Positions 60,740 to 64,000 of a DNA stretch of 64,000 nucleotides are shown piece by piece. This stretch comes from Spodoptera frugiperda. Its lineage: Eukaryota > Arthropoda > Insecta > Lepidoptera > Noctuidae. The stretch spans positions 7,144,501 to 7,208,500 of the forward strand of contig NC_064231.1 in NCBI RefSeq assembly GCF_023101765.2, given 5' to 3'. The notes under the pieces are model-generated. The model worked only from the letters and a program-made list of their open reading frames with translations. It did no database searches and was not told the DNA's origin. Positions within the stretch are counted from its first letter, which is position 1; every line of letters starts with the position of its first letter. The translations under genes were made by a program, and so were the position numbers.

Positions 60740-63700
60740 TTATACACCAGTTAGGTACTTTGGTCAAGTTTTTACATAACACACACAGGATTCGTTGTTG
60801 GATGCTTGTTAAACTAAACATGATTCGGAATTTTAATTACGCTCCTCGTTTTTTTAATAATCGCTTGTCTTGAGCAGTAAACAGAAGTGTAAATGTATTA
60901 AAACTTTGTTTAAAAATACATTGTCAACTACTTTCTCTATTATCTTAACAATACGACATAAAAACTGTAACAATTAGGAACGTTAGAAAAGAAGCGTTAC
61001 AAGGACTTTTGTGTAAAATGGCTACTGTCGCAATAAATCAATGAGAAAGTCATCTAACAATTTACAACTACATTCTCCGCCCTCGCGGTGGTCAGTAGCT
61101 AAACAATGAGTAGAATCGAGAGCGCACCCCTTTTCTTTACAATCGACTACTGCGTAATAAAACTCTTTCTTCGCTTTTTTTCCACAAGTCAAGATGCGGG
61201 TTTCAAAATTGCTACTATTGTTCTACTTTTAATCCTTTTTACAATCGTATTTATTTTAATCTGCCCAATAAAAGTACCGCTGTCCACAAACATTGTCAAA
61301 TACATGTTGTAATTGTAATCTAAAGCTTAAGAACTTTTGTAGTAACACCGCAAAGGCGTGGTAATTATTAGGAACCTTCACAGATACGAGTATTTTTTGC
61401 AAATGAAAAACGAAGGACACCAATCAATCACTTTAAAAATGTTCGAAACAAATGAATAAGCCGTTCCATCTTTTTTAAGTAAAACAGAATGTGAACACGA
61501 AGCACATTTTTTTTATTTCTCAAATTGCAAGTATTTCGTCGCAGGAAACATAAAAGTTTCTATGTCATTGTGTTTTTGTCATTGCAATGTGTGTTTGGGT
61601 GGAAAGGGACCGTTAGATTTTTTTCACCACGCCATTATAACGGCCACCCTGTATAAAAAACTTAAGGGTTCGGCAGGTAGAGCAAATCTTTTGATCGAAG
61701 CCTACGATTAACGCTGCGATTGAGCATAATAATGTAGATTTTTTATTCTTCAGATGTTCCAAATATCTGTAATGGGCCTTACGTAACTGTAAAAGTCCCA
61801 TTTCATAAGTTCCAACATTTTGTTACCTCTTTGTTGTTTCTTTGATTGCGCCTGATAACTGCGGGACGGAAGACATGTGGAACATTTATTGTCGTGCGTT
61901 ACTGTATATGGTGGTCCATATTTTATTTAAAGCCTTTTTTTAGCTTAATATTACCTTTAACATTGTCGGTACTTACCACAACCCTATCTATAAAAAATGT
62001 TTCAATACTATTGCTTTGCAGAGAGGTAAGTATGTATATCTTATGAAAATTTGCTACTACAAATGAAACTAAATCTTCACTTCACACCTTAACACAACAT
62101 AAAACGGTTCAAAATAGATTCCAACTTCAACAAAACCGCATTATGGTCTCAGAAGATTAGCCAATATAGCAGTAACAGTATTAGGTATTTTAATCCTTAT
62201 CCTGGCATTGCAGTAACTGGTACACGTGGTTTGGAGACCTGCCAGGTGCTGCTGCTAACAGCTTTGGTCAGCAAAGGGAAATAAACGACCTGGCATTTAC
62301 CAACACACGATTTCTTGTGTGGTTTATCCTTATTCCAAGCTGTGCGAAATATTATTTAGCAATGGTAAGTATTGTAATGTATGTAGCAATGAATACGAAG
62401 AAAGAGAATGGTTTGCAAAGAAACATTTTCGCAATCTTGACACTTGAAATTTATTATTGTTATGGACAAAAATGTGACCTAGGTATAAAGATTTTTGGCT
62501 GCAAACATTGTTTAGATAACTTTTTCCCTATTAAATTCCTCTGTTTTTATACGAGAGAATTCTCTGATTTTTTTTCGGTTGTATGTAGAACTATGAGAAT
62601 TGTTTAGAATCAGAGAATCCGTGTAGAGATCGTTGCTCTTTACCGCTCGACTACCTCCACATCCGTTGTATTTTTGCTTTATTTCTAAAGTCATATTCAA
62701 TTTGATTCTCTCTATCATTTCTTTTACACAACTGAATAAGACGTTTGAAATATTTAGACCGGAATTTAGACATTATGATGTCACCTTCCTGCATAAATAG
62801 CGAGTCTGCATATTTAATGTAAACTCAAACATTTGCTAATTTTAGCTGCGGACCGTCTTCATCGCTTCATTTTACATTTTCTTCGTAATAAGACCATATT
62901 TAGACGCAGCTTAAGTTTGACATAACTTTGTTTACCTAATTATGTAAAATGTTTCGAGTGCTTACTAAAATGTTACGAGAGAGTTTTTAGACTACTGTGT
63001 TTTTGGATTTGGGATTTCAAAACAGTGTAGTCCTACAAGCTAAAATTGTGTCTTTTGGATAGCAATTGAATAATTTATCTTTTCGTAAGGAATGAAAACC
63101 AGGTCTTTCAGTAAAGTCTACATTTTTGTACCCATTCAAAAAACGTTTCGCCAAACGTCGGTATTTAAAAAAATCTTAACACAAGTCTAGCATAAACTTA
63201 GATGAAATGTTGCTCTAGACATTTTCTTGAGGTTTGAATGAACGATTTACCCGTGACACATGACTTGTCACGCTAGACTGATGGGCGTGAGGTGACTGTC
63301 ACTCCATGCCACCACACACCCTCAGAGCTGGCATTCATCCTGTCATTGACACTAGACCAACTTGTATAACAAACCTGATCTAAAATCTAAATTGAATACC
63401 TGTTTTCTTTCGCTTCAATGTTTGGGTATGCTAAAATATGTATAAAGAACATTATAGCTTTGATGGATAGCGTTCAACATAGACCATGTTGTAATAACGT
63501 GACTGAACCAAGTTTTGGTTTAAACAAGATTTACTTTTTAAGTTAAAGGTTGTTTAAATACAATGATACGTGATTCGCGCGGTTTTTTTTTAAATAAACA
63601 TTTTAATGATAAGGAAAGCTGTAGATATTAGTATAGAGATGTTTGAAATATTTCTTGTCTTCACGTAAAATGTTTTGGGTTTTTTTTTACATCGGAAGCG

Positions 63701-64000
63701 GGACTTCCGATGACGAAATTTTGTGTTTTTATTTCTGTTAAAAGGAAAATATAAAGATGTGATTGTATGTCTCGATTCGGGGCCAATTATATTCTTCACG
63801 AGACTGAGTCATCAAAACCATATTGCATCACGAATTCAGACCGAGTCTTTCAGGTTTTATTTCAAGTTTCCTCATAAAAATTAAACTTTGAGACATATGT
63901 TTTCTGATAATGAAAATCTCTTAAAATAAAATCACACGCACGTTACACTTTTCCTAAAGTCTTGTAATATGTGATAAAGTAGTCTATTGGCTACAAAACT
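60740..64000. other. AT-rich DNA, no gene
   Basis: Nothing recognisable except a 9-bp hairpin (CATCGGAAG...CTTCCGATG, 63690-63712) and a moderately GC-rich repeat-like piece at 63.28-63.36 kb. Confidence 0.5.

Noticed and set aside
63690..63712. 9-bp hairpin next to a T-tract as a terminator
   Set aside because: Rho-independent terminators do not apply to this eukaryotic nuclear DNA, and no gene is adjacent.

Overview
The window is AT-rich animal nuclear DNA, almost certainly from a moth and probably a noctuid. The evidence is large introns with GT/AG borders, TATA and TCAGT initiator promoters, small CpG-rich islands around 5' exons, and many dispersed repeats that I recognise from memory as typical of Noctuidae/Lepidoptera (for example at 7.6, 15.7, 28.6, 36.8, 46.1 and 59.4 kb). 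No bacterial, phage or plasmid features are present. Most open reading frames are chance frames.

The one gene identified with confidence is lin-28, on the minus strand. It has a coding start at 24694, cold-shock domain exons at 19027-19157 and 18142-18314, a double CCHC zinc-knuckle exon at 15961-16081 and a terminal exon ending at 14839. All splice phases agree and give a 182-residue protein. The presumed 3' UTR (to about 11.98 kb) carries three perfect 8-mer sites for let-7. The last coding exon carries a perfect miR-125/lin-4 8-mer site. Together these are the cis half of the heterochronic lin-28/let-7/lin-4 circuit.

Upstream of lin-28, on the same strand, is an array of exon-like blocks with good splice sites. 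They include a 159-nt poly-alanine exon at 28.8 kb that is symmetric (phase 1/1) and can be spliced in frame onto lin-28. Candidate alternative first exons lie near 36.1, 45.1, 50.6, 52.6 and 54.2 kb, and one of these (50.6 kb) has a textbook TATA + initiator promoter. Whether these are remote lin-28 promoters or one or more separate small genes cannot be decided from sequence alone.

On the plus strand there are candidate first exons at 21.6 kb (inside lin-28 intron 2), 32.7 kb, 35.3 kb (with a mitochondrial-presequence-like N-terminus and a second in-frame ATG) and 40.6 kb, a cysteine-rich terminal-exon-like block at 41.4 kb, and an unrecognised coding-like block at 60.6 kb.

The remainder (0-11 kb, introns, 55-64 kb) is AT-rich sequence with repeat remnants: MITE-like inverted repeats, tRNA-derived SINE pieces and a LINE 3' end. 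I see no gene there.
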